Shown piece by piece: positions 9,762-20,394 of a stretch of 64,000 bases of DNA. A program made the position numbers and the translations under genes. The notes under the pieces were generated by a model. It was not told the DNA's origin, made no database searches, and saw only the letters and a list, made by a program, of their open reading frames with translations. The stretch comes from Fragilaria crotonensis (Eukaryota; Bacillariophyta; Fragilariophyceae; Fragilariales; Fragilariaceae), in assembly GCA_022925895.1 (NCBI GenBank), contig JAKSYS010000011.1, positions 62,001-126,000 of the forward strand, read 5' to 3'. Positions within the stretch are counted from its first letter, which is position 1; every line of letters starts with the position of its first letter.

Positions 9762-11303
9762 TGGTGTTCTCGAATAAAGGAGTCGATAGATTTCGGCGCC
9801 TTTCGGAATTGTGAGCCAACCATCATGTGCTGTTGGCTGTTTGTTGCCGGGGTCAAATGAGGGTTGTGAAATGCGTGTGTGCATACAAGAAGTACACGAG
9901 AACAGAGATTAACATACCGGTCCATTTTTTAAAATTGCTATGATGTGTGTTGTCAACTGGTGTTAACACGGTTTCCCAAATCTGATGATGTGGCGCGCCG
10001 TGATTTGATGCTGTACGTGTAGCATGTGACAAACTATGCCGTTACTCCATCGAATCTGCTTGAGTCTTGTGTGAGAAGGAATTTGACAGGTTTGAATTGC
10101 GCTTACGAGCATCCGGTAATTTGTGGTTAAAAACTTTTTAGATAATTCACATGTGTGAACATTCTATGACAACCACGAAACAGTAATCAATGATGCCTCA
10201 CAGGTACATCCGTTACTTTGTTTCTTTAATTAAATTAACGACTAACCATGTGTGACCGAACACATCAGCATGTTTAAATTTTAAATAAGGGATGCGTTAA
10301 CGTCATGTTTTAACGATTAATCAAGCTACGTATCATACGGAGTACGAGTACTTTGATACCGATAGTACTCCACGTAGGTGCAGCTCTACCTGTAGTACGA
10401 GTACCAGGTACCACAGAAAAATGGCTTCGAACCAATAGTTCCATATTCCATAGAGTTTCAAGTCACCATAGCCAAATCAAACCCACGATTTTATTATCCA
10501 AATTGAACACGTTTATCTTTATGAATTCTGCAATTACGTACAGGGAGCTGTACTCAACACTTGGGATGCTACATAGATAATTTGCGACGGCACACGACCA
10601 TAAGTGCAATACGTGAAAAGCCGAACTTCCGGAGATGCCCTCCTGCACCTGTGTGGGTTTCGGCACTGGCACTACTAGGCCACCGGGACCGTGCCTCGAT
10701 CACTTCACGAAATGACCCCGTGTGTGAATGAACAGGATTCAATTGACACCCGGACACACAAACCAGACGTTCTTCTGGACCAAGACAATCGGCCAATGGA
10801 ATTTATGAATGTAGTATCGCAATCCTTGCCTTGCAAGATGGAGGGGAATCTTTAGATGTAATTCAACACTCTTCCAAAAAGCAAAGTGCTTCCTCTCATT
10901 GTGATTTGATGGATTGTTGCAAGGGTAAACTTGCGTGAACTTCAGCAACTCACAGCAGTTCAGTGTACCTGTATGTCGCCTTTCTTGCAAAACTGTAACC
11001 TAAAGGCGCATTGGCGGGAGATGCGCTTTCTACTACTTGTGGTTGTGGGGGGCAGCATCATTGCTGTCGGAGTATGCATATGGCATGCTTGATTGAGTGA
11101 AATGACGTCATGACGTACCAATCAGCATGCTCTCCGTACGTTACTGTCGCACTGGAGTACTGTATCACCGTAGGAAGTACATGCAGGCCTCAGTACAGTG
11201 ATGTCATACCAATTGCGTGTAGAAGCTACGAGAAGAATTCCGAAAGTGGGTTTCAACACCTTGGACATAGAAGACCTGTTGTGTTGAACCACTTGAGACT
11301 GAA
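9762..11303. other. Intergenic, 1.5 kb, no gene seen
   Basis: AT-rich from 9900 to 10330, with a GTAC-rich cluster at about 10330-10415. Short open frames here look random. The 5' control region of the minus-strand secreted gene should lie just right of 9761, but I see no specific element. Confidence 0.5.
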
Positions 11304-12228
11304 ATGACACCTAATCGATCTGCTGCACCAAAGGGACGGCCTGTCCAAAAAGGTTCGGGGAGTGGGTTGCGTGCAACATGGTGCAAGACGGAGGCAAGTA
11401 AAGACATTGTTGGGATCGATGCGAATCACACAGAAATTGAGATGGCGCGCGAAGTGTCTGATGGCGAAGAGGACGAAGCGAACATCACAGTATGCAATGA
11501 CGATGTCCTTCTAGGGTCACATCACGCGAAACATCCAGGGAATATCCGCTTCCGAGATGCACTCGCTATCTTGAATCAAAAGTCCCGAAGGCAAAAAAGA
11601 CCAACCTTGTTGCAATGATTATCAAGGACATCAGCCCAGGGCGTTTCCTTGTGCATTGTGAAGGCCATTGGTATCCAATGACTAATCAACAAATTTCTGA
11701 CAGAGTCACAACATGGAAGCATGGTGATGCCGCCAAGAAGTCAGGAGGAAAGAACAAACAGAAGTCAGGAGGAAAGAATGAAAAGAATGAAGAGAAGTTA
11801 GAGCAGAGAACAAACAGAAGTTGGGTGGAAAGAACAAAGCAAAGTCAGGAGCAGAGATTGAACAGAAGTCACCAGGAGAGTCAGAACAGAACAATTAAGG
11901 TGAAATGAACGAAAAGAACGAAGCAAAGTCAGGAGCAGAGATTGAACAGAAGTCATCAGGAGAGACAGAACAGAAGTTAGGAGCAAAGTCAGGAGCAGAG
12001 ATTCAAGAACAGAAGTCACCAGGGGAGAATGAACAGAAGTTGGGTGGAAAGAACGAAAAGAACAAAGCAAAGGCAGGAGCAGAGATTGAACAGAAGTCAC
12101 CAGGAGAGTCAGAACAGAAGTTGGGTGGAATGAACAAAAAGAACGAAGCAAAGTCAGGAGCAGAGATTGAACAGAAGTCACCAGGAGAGTCAGAACAGAA
12201 GTTGGGTGGAAAGAACGAAGTGAAGTAA
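11304..12228 (+). pseudogene. DUF6824-like domain with frame break, running into a minisatellite
   Basis: The first frame (11304-11618) carries NDDVLLG and HPGNIRFRD, typical of the diatom DUF6824 family whose members usually read NDVLxGRG...HxGNxxFR. The rest of the domain (TNLVAMIIKDISPGRFLV, then GHWYP) continues in another frame from about 11600, so there is a single-base frame change near the A-run at about 11590-11600. The usual GRGG is replaced by GSHH. Downstream the sequence becomes a Lys/Gln/Glu-rich repeat (GAEIEQKSPGESEQKLGG) that changes frame again before 11905. I read it as a broken gene; uncorrected sequencing indels are an alternative. Confidence 0.55.
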
Positions 12229-12285
12229 GGAGCAGAGATTCAACAGAAGTCACCAGGAGAGAATGCACAGAAGTCAGGAGCAGAG
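11735..12285 (+). repeat. Lys/Glu/Gln-coding minisatellite
   Basis: Imperfect units of roughly 66-72 bp contain AGCAGAGATTGAACAGAAGT and CACCAGGAGAG. The array links the DUF6824-like segment to the ATR-like segment; apart from one TAA its last part shares the reading frame of the latter. Confidence 0.75.
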
Positions 12286-12288
12286 AGT

Positions 12289-13410
12289 GTGGTGGGCTTG
12301 GCAAAGCAACCCCGGGAGGCTCTCAATTACCCCGACATGGAAGGGAAGCGGATTGCCTTTTTTAAGGCAAGCCTTAGCTTGTTTCTAGATGATAGTCGTG
12401 GCCATCATCTTGATGACCTAGGATCATCCGGTTTTCATTCTTCGGCCTCGCTATTAAGTCAGACGATTGCTTTAATGGAATTCTTGCTTCATTCCGGGCA
12501 AATCGAACCGTGTGCACAACTTTATCTGGTATCTTGCCGCTTACTTGGAATTGTTGCCGACAACACCACGGCAATGGACTTGCGCGTCGAAGCTAGCAAA
12601 TGCATTGGTAAGATTGGGTCTGTCGCATTCGGAGAGCTCCTGAACATCGACTTCACCCCTTGTTGTGCCTCTGACTGGCTAGTGTTGACCGACTCTAGCA
12701 GGCCTTCGCTGATGACGTTCACGACGACAAAGATGCTTGAAATCTTGGTGGATCACATTAAGGAACAGCCGCAGAGTGAAAGAGCCCAGGCAGCTTTGAA
12801 GGCCTTTCAGGAGGTAGCATCAACACGACAAGGCTCTGCGGCTATAGGTTGGATGGATGTTGGTAATTTCAAGAAATTCATCTTGATGGAACGGCCTCCA
12901 CAGGTTCACAAGTTTACTCCATCTCCTGACTTTGTCACCAAAGCATTTATGTTATCAAATAGGGACAATGACATGCATCAAGATTCAATAATGTGGTGTT
13001 GGAGTGAGAGGTTGTGGGAGTTTGGTCATGGTTCTTATGGAGACTGGATCAAGCACCTGGTCACCTCACTTATAATATGCTGCTACGAGTCGGACAATAC
13101 AAAGTGTGGCGTAAGGGGGGGTAACCATTCCATTCGGGCAGTTGCCCGGGTGTCATCTTTGTTGTCCTCCATCGCTACCTACATTTTTCCAATGGTCATT
13201 CTTGACCTTCTCCTTAGCGACAAACATGCTAGAACAAAGAACCCACAAACCATCAAGACCGCGAAAGAAAGCTGGGTTGGCAATCCGTACAGTTTGGCGG
13301 CACAAAACGTTTCGCGTTGTGTTGGCTGGCTCTCTGGAAGCTTGCAGAAGTGCTCAGATGCAGAATTCTCTCGAAATGGCAACAAGCTTCTATGGTTTAC
13401 AATCTCTTAG
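12289..13410 (+). pseudogene. ATR-like PIKK HEAT-region fragment (tentative)
   Basis: A 373-codon frame with no ATG at its beginning continues from the minisatellite. The region LRVEASKCIGKIGSVAFGEL resembles the HEAT repeat of ATR/Mec1 kinases that reads like ASxCLGxIGA. Further on, SYGDWIKHLVTSLI and then IFPMVILDLLL match the order of the ATR segment just before the FAT domain, where a helix is followed by LLPYxxLxxL. No kinase domain follows. Identification is tentative; any large HEAT protein is possible. As it stands it is a fragment fused behind a repeat, so probably not a functional checkpoint kinase. Confidence 0.4.
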
Positions 13411-13411
13411 T

Positions 13412-13670
13412 ACACATTCATCAAGCTTGCTGTTAAGTCAGACTGTGCTCCATTCTTGGTGAGTCAAGACATGTGCAGAACTTCATCTGCTGGTATGGTG
13501 CTGCTTACCTGGAATTGTTGCCCAGAAAAAACCTCGGACAAGGACTTGTGCATTGATGCCAGCTTACTTTGCATTGGTCAGATAGGGTCTGTTGCATTTG
13601 CTATGCTCCTGAACATTGGCTTCACCCTTGGTCATGACTCTGACTGGCTTGAGGTTATCCACGTCTGACA
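13412..13670 (+). pseudogene. Second, decayed copy of part of the ATR-like fragment
   Basis: This segment repeats 12440-12690 at nucleotide level: TTAAGTCAGAC, TTACYTGGAATTGTTGCC, GGGTCTGTYGCATT and CTCCTGAACATYG occur in the same order and spacing. In protein it keeps CIGQIGSVAFAMLLNIGFT against CIGKIGSVAFGELLNIDFT. It has diverged further and has lost the frame upstream. It indicates a local tandem duplication of the fragment. Confidence 0.7.
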
Positions 13671-14933
13671 CACCTTTCCTTTGTAGCTCTGTGGGGTTTG
13701 TTCAGTGTTGCTACTCTGCTGCTGTGTGCACAATCCCTTGCATGTCAACATGTGGTTATCACGAAAACAATGAGGTCTGGTGGGTATGGGATTACTCCCA
13801 CAGCAGGTGATCTGGCCTCTTTGAGTGCTGCTGCTGGATCTGGATTGGCAACAGCACCATTGGACAACATCTTCTTGATACTGAGGGTTGTTTGGTTTCT
13901 GTTCAGGGTAGCTAGTACCTGCAACCTCAGGGGTGGTTGGAGTTAGAATTGTCACTTGTGTTTAAAAAGGTTGAGAGATTACAAGCAAAAGAGAGGAAGG
14001 AAGAGAAATGCTGCCATTTAGATGACTCTGTCACACCCAGAGGAGGGGGTAGGGCATTCACATTCAATGAATGATCTGGCAGAGTCTAACTGCATGGATC
14101 AGAGGTCTCTTGGTGAATAAAAGCTGCTGTAACAACTGAAGTTCATGTTGGAGAGGACAAAGGACAGATGCTTCCCAAGTGAAAACCACCCCTCTTTCAG
14201 CTTCCCACAACATGATGTACTTTAGTTGAAGCACAAAGATGAAGATATACTACTTACTATGAGAGACGAAGGTGTGGAGTAAAACAAAATCCAATGGAAT
14301 CAGATGGAAATCATGCTCATTCTGGTGATACTTCTCCCATGATGCAATCACCCCCATCATCAACAGTTCTGAGTGTGATCAGTAGCCACAGGAATACAGC
14401 AACAGACTCCAATCATGGTCAAACTTGACTAGCAATGTGAATAGGAATGTTGATGTTTGATAGTTTTATCAGTAGTTGTGGGATTGGTAGAAATTGATCA
14501 ATGTATTGGGAACAGAAGATATGTTTGACAAGGATTTTTCAAAGCAAAAAATGAGAGGTTCATGGGAAGAGTTGTCAATTTTTTGTTGGAACTTTCATGT
14601 CAATCCAAAAATTAGGTTTTGTTGTGTTATAAACAATCTCATCTCAGGGCATGGTCCAATACTATCATACCTGTAGTATGGGTACTAGCTACAGTAGCAT
14701 ATAAGCCTAAGGCATGTATGCATAGACTACGCAGTGGGTTGAATAACATCTTTCATACCAGGTACCAGTACTAGCTAGTACAAATACTATATACACCTTG
14801 AAAAGGTCGTATGAAATGCATTTCGAAGTTTGAAATACAATATGATATTCATATACTTATTACTCTTAGTCGAATAGTATTTAATTTTTGTATTTTAAGC
14901 ACCGTAGAGTAGAGGGACGCCCTTGCTTCTGTC
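13671..14933. other. Intergenic, 1.3 kb, no gene seen
   Basis: AT-rich DNA of different texture from the flanks, with only short open frames. A GTAC-rich cluster lies at about 14655-14800. Nothing else recognisable. Confidence 0.45.
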
Positions 14934-16301
14934 GTGTTATTGGCATACCACCTACAGTGGATTCACCACTGGTCGGAGCAGTTGCCATTTGCCATATCCA
15001 CGGGGTCGGTGGTGCATGGTCGAGGTCTAGTCGCCAGTCGCGCTATTAGTGTTGGGGAATGTCTCTTTGTGACACCTCCTATAGCATCAGCCCTGATTAA
15101 AGATGTGATGCGCTTGGGCCACGCCGCTAGGCTTGAACAAGTGGCAGAGACGATTCTTCTCAAGCACATGAAGCGAGCCTTGAGGTCGAAATCGAGGCAG
15201 CAAGCGGTCAGTTTCATGTTGCTTACATCAGGAGCACAACTGACGACAGTGTGCTCGCTAGTGACGAGGAATGTTTACAATTTTGTTTAGGCCAAACCGA
15301 GCCAAGTACTGTTTGGTGGAAGGACCCGGTTTGTTAGTGATTGCTCGCCACAACGCGTTCAGCCCTGACTTTCACGACTATGTCCAAATGGAAGTCAACA
15401 TCTCCTCGAACACACATCAATGAATATTGGGTCTCTACCCTCTTTTGCTGCTATCATCAGTCATTCCTGTCAACCAAGTGTAGTGCAAGTGCAAGCCGGG
15501 GACCTGATGATTGTTCGCGCCTGCGCTGCGGTCAAGGAGGGTGAAGAAATTGTCTGGAGCTACATTCCTCCAACACAATCTTTTCTTGCTCGGGAAGCCT
15601 TGTTATTCAGAAAGTTCGACTTTACATGTCAATGTCGACGGTGTTTAGTCGAGAGCAAACTAGGATCATTGAATGAACAACTGGATGCTCACCTTGGTGA
15701 AGTCGACCAACCGAACATGCGATGGAGTCGCAAGAATATTGAGCCGCTCGTCAAATTTTTGGAGCAAGCGCTTAAGCCTTTGAGCAACGAGGTGCGGCAC
15801 TTCCTACGAACCAGCTACCTCAATCTCTATCTCACTTACATCAATGCTTCCCTTCTCCAAGAGAAAATCTACGAGAAAGATATGTCAAATCTCGTCCTGC
15901 AGTTGCACTTGACTCTATCTGTTAGTCACAACGCATGCTCGGAACAATTGTCCATCCTACATTTACGCTACGACATGGCTGCCAACAAGACTTTTCGGAT
16001 TGAGCAACTGAAGCGGGCTCACATGACACGCTACGGTCCAATTGGTCAGGATTTGCAGCAAGTGCGACGGAGTATGCATCATACCAAACGTATCGTGCAA
16101 AGTCTTGAGGGAATGCAGCGGCTTCGTATGAGGATCAAGGCGCACACTGTATCTGTGCAACCAGTGCTTGTAAAGGAATATCATGGCTTGAGAATGGAAC
16201 GATCGCGAGCCGAGCCATCGGTTCTGAACAGCGGCGTTTTTATTAGAGGTGTTGCCGCTTGCCACACGCGATTGCATTCGAAATGTCAAATAACGAAGTG
16301 A
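14934..16301 (+). pseudogene. SMYD-like SET-domain methyltransferase with frame breaks
   Basis: The N-terminal frame (to 15290) has the SET start motif GRGLVASRAISVGE. The C-terminal frame from 15420 has ISHSCQPSVV, VRACAAVKEGEEIVWSYI, and the post-SET Cys cluster FTCQCRRC, followed by a helical region like the TPR part of SMYD proteins. The intervening 15235-15420 keeps family-like sequence (IARHNAFSPDFHDYVQME) but needs about three frame changes. No ATG opens the first frame, so the 5' end is missing or on another exon. It is either a recently broken gene or an indel-rich assembly patch; a lysine methyltransferase role is inferred from family only. Confidence 0.65.
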
Positions 16302-16619
16302 TTATTGGCGCAACTGCTACATCAAGTGGCTTAAAAAAAAAAGGTTGAAAATGCGACTGAACACGATATTTCTGGCTTCCACATGCGCAAGATTACGAAG
16401 AAATCGTAATCGTAGTTCAGGGTTTATTACAATTCCTCGCCATCTTTCAGAGCCTCCGGATGCCTGGGATGGTGATAAGCAAGCTTCAAGGGTCAATGAG
16501 CAACGTTTTCGTTTTCTGAGTTAGGACATACAGTGTAAGCCTAATGCCATGGGCAACTTCAACAGTGTGATGTATGCATCAAGAAGTTCTAGGTAGTGCT
16601 CTTATGTTCGTCATATCAC
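16302..16619. other. Intergenic, no gene seen
   Basis: About 320 bp between the SET gene and the duplicated block. Nothing recognisable. Confidence 0.4.
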
Positions 16620-16985
16620 AACTAATCTCGAGTGAAGTAGGAGTATGGAGTCCCGAATGTAGTTGAGAGTTTAGAGCATGGAGCATGGAGTCCCGAAGGT
16701 AGTTCGGAGTTTGGAGTATTGAGTCCCGAATGTGGTATGGAGTCACGAATTGAGTTGCCGATGCATACTTGAGATGAACTCGACAGCACAACGCTCAACC
16801 TCAAGGCTGTCTCAGCCATTCCCCTTGCAACTTGTGTACTTCTCCTGATCCAGAAGTTTTTGATGCATTACCAGTCATGGCTGACGCCGACGGAGAGAAC
16901 TTCGCGTCCTCTTTCGTATCGGATGGTGTGGATGGCAACTGGAGCGCTCCAATGCTAGTGGAGTTAAAGAAGAACGATATCGGAC
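16620..16985 (+). repeat. Duplicated promoter plus 5' coding block, copy A
   Basis: A degenerate GGAGTATGGAGTCCCGAA-type low-complexity run (16640-16750) is followed by a segment from about 16808 that nearly matches 37680-37848. Copy A includes an ATG at 16877 giving MADADGENFASSFVSDGVDG, then departs from copy B at about 16978 and stops after 38 residues. Over the last 170 bp I count only a couple of differences, so the duplication is recent. Confidence 0.85.
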
Positions 16986-17264
16986 CCTCCTAGTGCTTTC
17001 AAAGCTAGACATGCAGATGACCCAAGTTGCTCCTGCAGCATACCTTTCTTTTTCTCCCATCTGAGAACGAACTTCTTTGCGTCTTTTTGCATTTCGTCGG
17101 ACGGTTGGGGCGCACGTACTGGCTAACAATTTTCCGCTGCTCTTTCAAGAATGACATCTCGTCTTTCCACTCTTGAGTCATGAAACGATTGAGAACACTC
17201 TCAAATAAATTCGCTGCATTTTCAACTCAAACCATCGCCTCCGCTGTAGAAGAATGTCGCAGTC
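16986..17264. other. Junction DNA between duplicated block and transporter fragment
   Basis: About 280 bp with no recognised coding sequence. An in-frame TAG lies just upstream of the ATG at 17265, so the transporter frame does not extend into it. Confidence 0.4.
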
Positions 17265-17855
17265 ATGACGTCCCTCTTGATATATCTCGTTCTCAAGTTG
17301 GTCCTCGAATGCCTTTTGAGTTCAACGGGCACAGTAACTTCCTTCTATTTTGACTGGGATGCGACACGTGTGGGAGTTTACCTTGCGGTCTTGGGCCTGC
17401 TCATGTTTCCCGCCAACCTCATTGTTGCAATCATAAGTCGAAGCCATGAAGATCGCGCAATTGTCGTTGGCACCCAAATCATGGTATTGATGGGAACTAC
17501 TGCCATCATTGGTTACGTCCCTGATGCGGAGTACAGTGTTTATCATTACATTTCAGCATCGGTGTGCTGTTTCCTTGGTACGAACATGCTTGAGGCGCCC
17601 ATCATGTCAATACTTTCCAAGACTATCCCCCCACAGTGGGTGAAGGGTACCTTTAACTCTGGGTTGTTAGCCACGGAAGCTGGAACCTTTGGCCGAGTGT
17701 TGGGAGACGTGATCATTTCGCTAGCCGGACTAGCTGGTATCGATCGCATTCCGGATCTGACCTTTGTTCCAATGACAGTTACCATGGTTGGCACTCTGCT
17801 TATCACATTGAAGTCGTATGCGCAGCTTGAAACCGACGACGATGAGGACGATTGA
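17265..17855 (+). pseudogene. C-terminal half of SPX-MFS (VPT/PHT5-like) phosphate transporter
   Basis: A 196-codon frame encodes about four to five membrane segments (MTSLLIYLVLKLVLECLLSS onward). It contains family-typical pieces: LGLLMFPANLIVA, SHEDR, LEAPIMSILSK and GTFNSGLLATEAGTFGRVLGD. These match the distal part of vacuolar SPX-MFS phosphate transporters of plants and stramenopiles. The SPX domain and first transmembrane bundle are absent and nothing upstream supplies them, so this is a 5'-truncated copy. The retained part is free of stops and ends in an acidic tail, so truncation may be recent. Confidence 0.75.
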
Positions 17856-18492
17856 TTGACTGACAGACCCAGAGATTTGTCGATCGGGTCGACCATCCGA
17901 CTGATGACTGGTCAGTCTTGAAATGAGTATGTCTGCCTTCTTTCTAACGGGCGGCTTAATCTTGCTGGTGGTTGGGAGAATGTTCCTCTATGTAACGAAT
18001 GGCTCCGTAAGGCATATCATACGTGATTCGGAGTCTTGATCACGGTGCTCTCATTCTCGGCTCACCATTTGATACCATGAGAAAGGGGTCGTAGGCATCT
18101 TCAGCTTAACGGAATAGCCGTTTTCTAGTCCTGTCCAGCTGGACTTCCCGTCGCTTCCCAGGTTTGCTTCTTTATCCGGGGCATATGGTCGTGCTTTAAG
18201 TATCATGTTCCTCGAATCAAGCCCGACTTAAAAACACTTTGAATACCCGTCAAAATCGGCTAATTTCCTCGACATGTTAACGGTTTCCACCTCCGGGATA
18301 CCGAACTATCGGAAGCCCCGTGAGTCCAACGTTTTCTTCATATACTGCACTCCTATGTCATACGTGTATATAGTATGTAGCACACACATCTGACTCACAT
18401 GCTACCACTCTTAAACCTTCCGCCGATGCCAGGTTCTCACAATTTATAGATCTCTCCCTGTTCGCAAAATTTCGTTACGTCAAAAAGCTTCC
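17856..18492. other. Intergenic / promoter region of the secreted gene at 18493
   Basis: No gene seen. A TGTATATAGTATG stretch at about 18364-18376 could be core-promoter-like, but this is weak. Confidence 0.35.
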
Positions 18493-20213
18493 ATGTTCGT
18501 GTCCCGCGTTCTTTCCACAGGGCTTCTCCTGGCTCTTCTCCATGGTGTTGGGGCTGAAGCTAGTGCCAAGGAACGAAACCATATATACGACGAAATGGCG
18601 CTGCAAGAAGAGACCGTCATCTGGGGACGGGAGATTCGAAAACTGAATTTAATGAGCATGACTCCGGCGCCAACCCCGCCTCAAGGCGGTCAATCGAAGC
18701 TCAGCGTGAGTTGATTCGTCGTCTTCAGCTTTGCTTTCGATTATGATGTCTGTCCCGGATCTAACCCTATTCTCGCCTCGTGCAGGTTGATGTCACTTGT
18801 ACTGACGACAAGAATGGCGACAATTGTAACGCAATCGGAACTCCAGAGCCTGCCTGCGGCAACGGAATCGACACTTTGATGTTTACATACATTGGCGGGA
18901 ATTGTGACCAAAGTGTGAATTCTCAGAGCTCTTTCGAATGTCATGACTCTGACGGAGGTCCGTCGGAAGACGACGACGCTCACATCGACTGCTGCGCTGA
19001 CCAGGACGGTGGCGAAGTTTTCAAGGGCGTCGTTGCTGTTGGTGACCAGATCTCGTTTGGAGATAAAAAGGACCTACCTGCAGAGATCTTTTGTACTGTG
19101 AAGGATAACGAAGGCTCAGTGTTGCAAGAATTCAACATTCGAACTACTGACTACGATGACCTTTTCCTTAAGGACGTGTTCGGCAGCTTGCAGCTGGAAA
19201 GTTGTAATAGTTTGGAATGCTTGATCGATATTACATACGTGTACACCATTCAGAACGACGGAAGTACTTCGCTGGAAATCACCTCAGTCGACAGATCTCG
19301 AGAGGGAAGTACGGATGATGTGACGGGTCAATTCAACGACGGAAACCTCAGCCCAGGAGAGTCCACGCCAGCGCAAGAACCCTCTGTACTTGATATTTGT
19401 TTTTACGGTTCCGTTATAACCATTGTTGAGGCCACAGGCAAGCCACCAAGTGGCAGTCCCGTGTCAAGCGACGGTACCTACATTGTGGAGACCCAGGGAT
19501 TGCCGGAACGAGAAATCGCCGAGCCGTGCAGTAACGGAGAAGGTGCGTGCATTTTGCTGTTCTCGCGGTTTGTCATGTGCGATTCATCTCATGTTGGATT
19601 GTTTAGGTGGTAAGAAAGGTGGTAAAAAAGGTGGCAAGAAATCAAGCAGTGACGAAGAGTACAGCGGGAAGGGTAAAGGCTCGGGAGGGAATGAAGGCGA
19701 CGATGATGACGAGTATGGCGGCAAGGGTAAAGGCACGGGAGGGAAGAAAGGCGACGATGATGACGCGTATGGCGGCAAGGGTAAAGGCACGGGAGGGAAG
19801 AAAGGCGACGATGATGACGCGTATGGTGGCAAGGGTAAAGGCACGGGAGGGAAGAAAGGCGACGATGATGACGCGTATGGTGGCAAGGGTAAAGGCACGG
19901 GAGGGAAGAAAGGCGACGATGATGACGCGTATGGCGGCAAGGGTAAAGGCTCGGGAGGAAAGAAAGGAGACACCGATGATGAAGTCTCCGGAAAAGGAAA
20001 GGGTGGTTCGAACGGTTACCTCCGAAGGCTCGGGTCATACGATGAGTGCCACACCGGCAAGGGAAGCGGTAAGTCTGCGTACACATGTGTTATAATGCTA
20101 TGATCATGTTCCATCCTGACTTCTTCGTTTGCGGGAAATATGTCATAGGTAAAAAGGGCAGCAGTGGCAAGAAGGGAGGCAAAAAGGGTGGGAAGAAAGG
20201 CAATGCTTATTAA
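18493..20213 (+). CDS. Secreted Gly/Lys/Asp-repeat protein, four exons
   Basis: My model: exons 18493-18705, 18786-19542, 19607-20068 and 20149-20213, with introns of 80, 64 and 80 bp that start GTGAGT, GTGCGT and GTAAGT and end CAG, TAG and TAG. The sum is exactly 499 codons with stop. Residues 1-22 form a signal peptide (MFVSRVLSTGLLLALLHGVG). A globular Cys-rich domain follows (CGNGIDTLMFTYIGGNCDQS; GVVAVGDQISFGDK), a module I have seen in many secreted diatom proteins (possibly Pfam DUF7467, unchecked). Then come five to six 18-residue repeats (YGGKGKGTGGKKGDDDDA) and a Lys/Gly tail (GKKGGKKGGKKG). A zwitterionic wall or matrix protein is plausible; silica binding is only a guess. Confidence 0.82.
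19660..19965 (+). repeat. 54-bp minisatellite in exon 3
   Basis: Five to six near-identical 54-bp units encode YGGKGKGTGGKKGDDDDA. Units alternate four consecutive Asp with Lys pairs. The unit length keeps frame. Confidence 0.9.
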
Positions 20214-20394
20214 AGTCTACTTCATTCCTCCAGTATCGCATTAACGTGTCCCACGTGCGCAATAATTCTGTTGCCGTGATTTGAGTGTCCATCGCCTAGC
20301 GCCTAGTGACTATAAACTTCTATACACACGACAATGTTAGTCAAAACCATTGTAGGTTTGATTATTCTATGTGCTCCCCTGACTACTCGAAACA

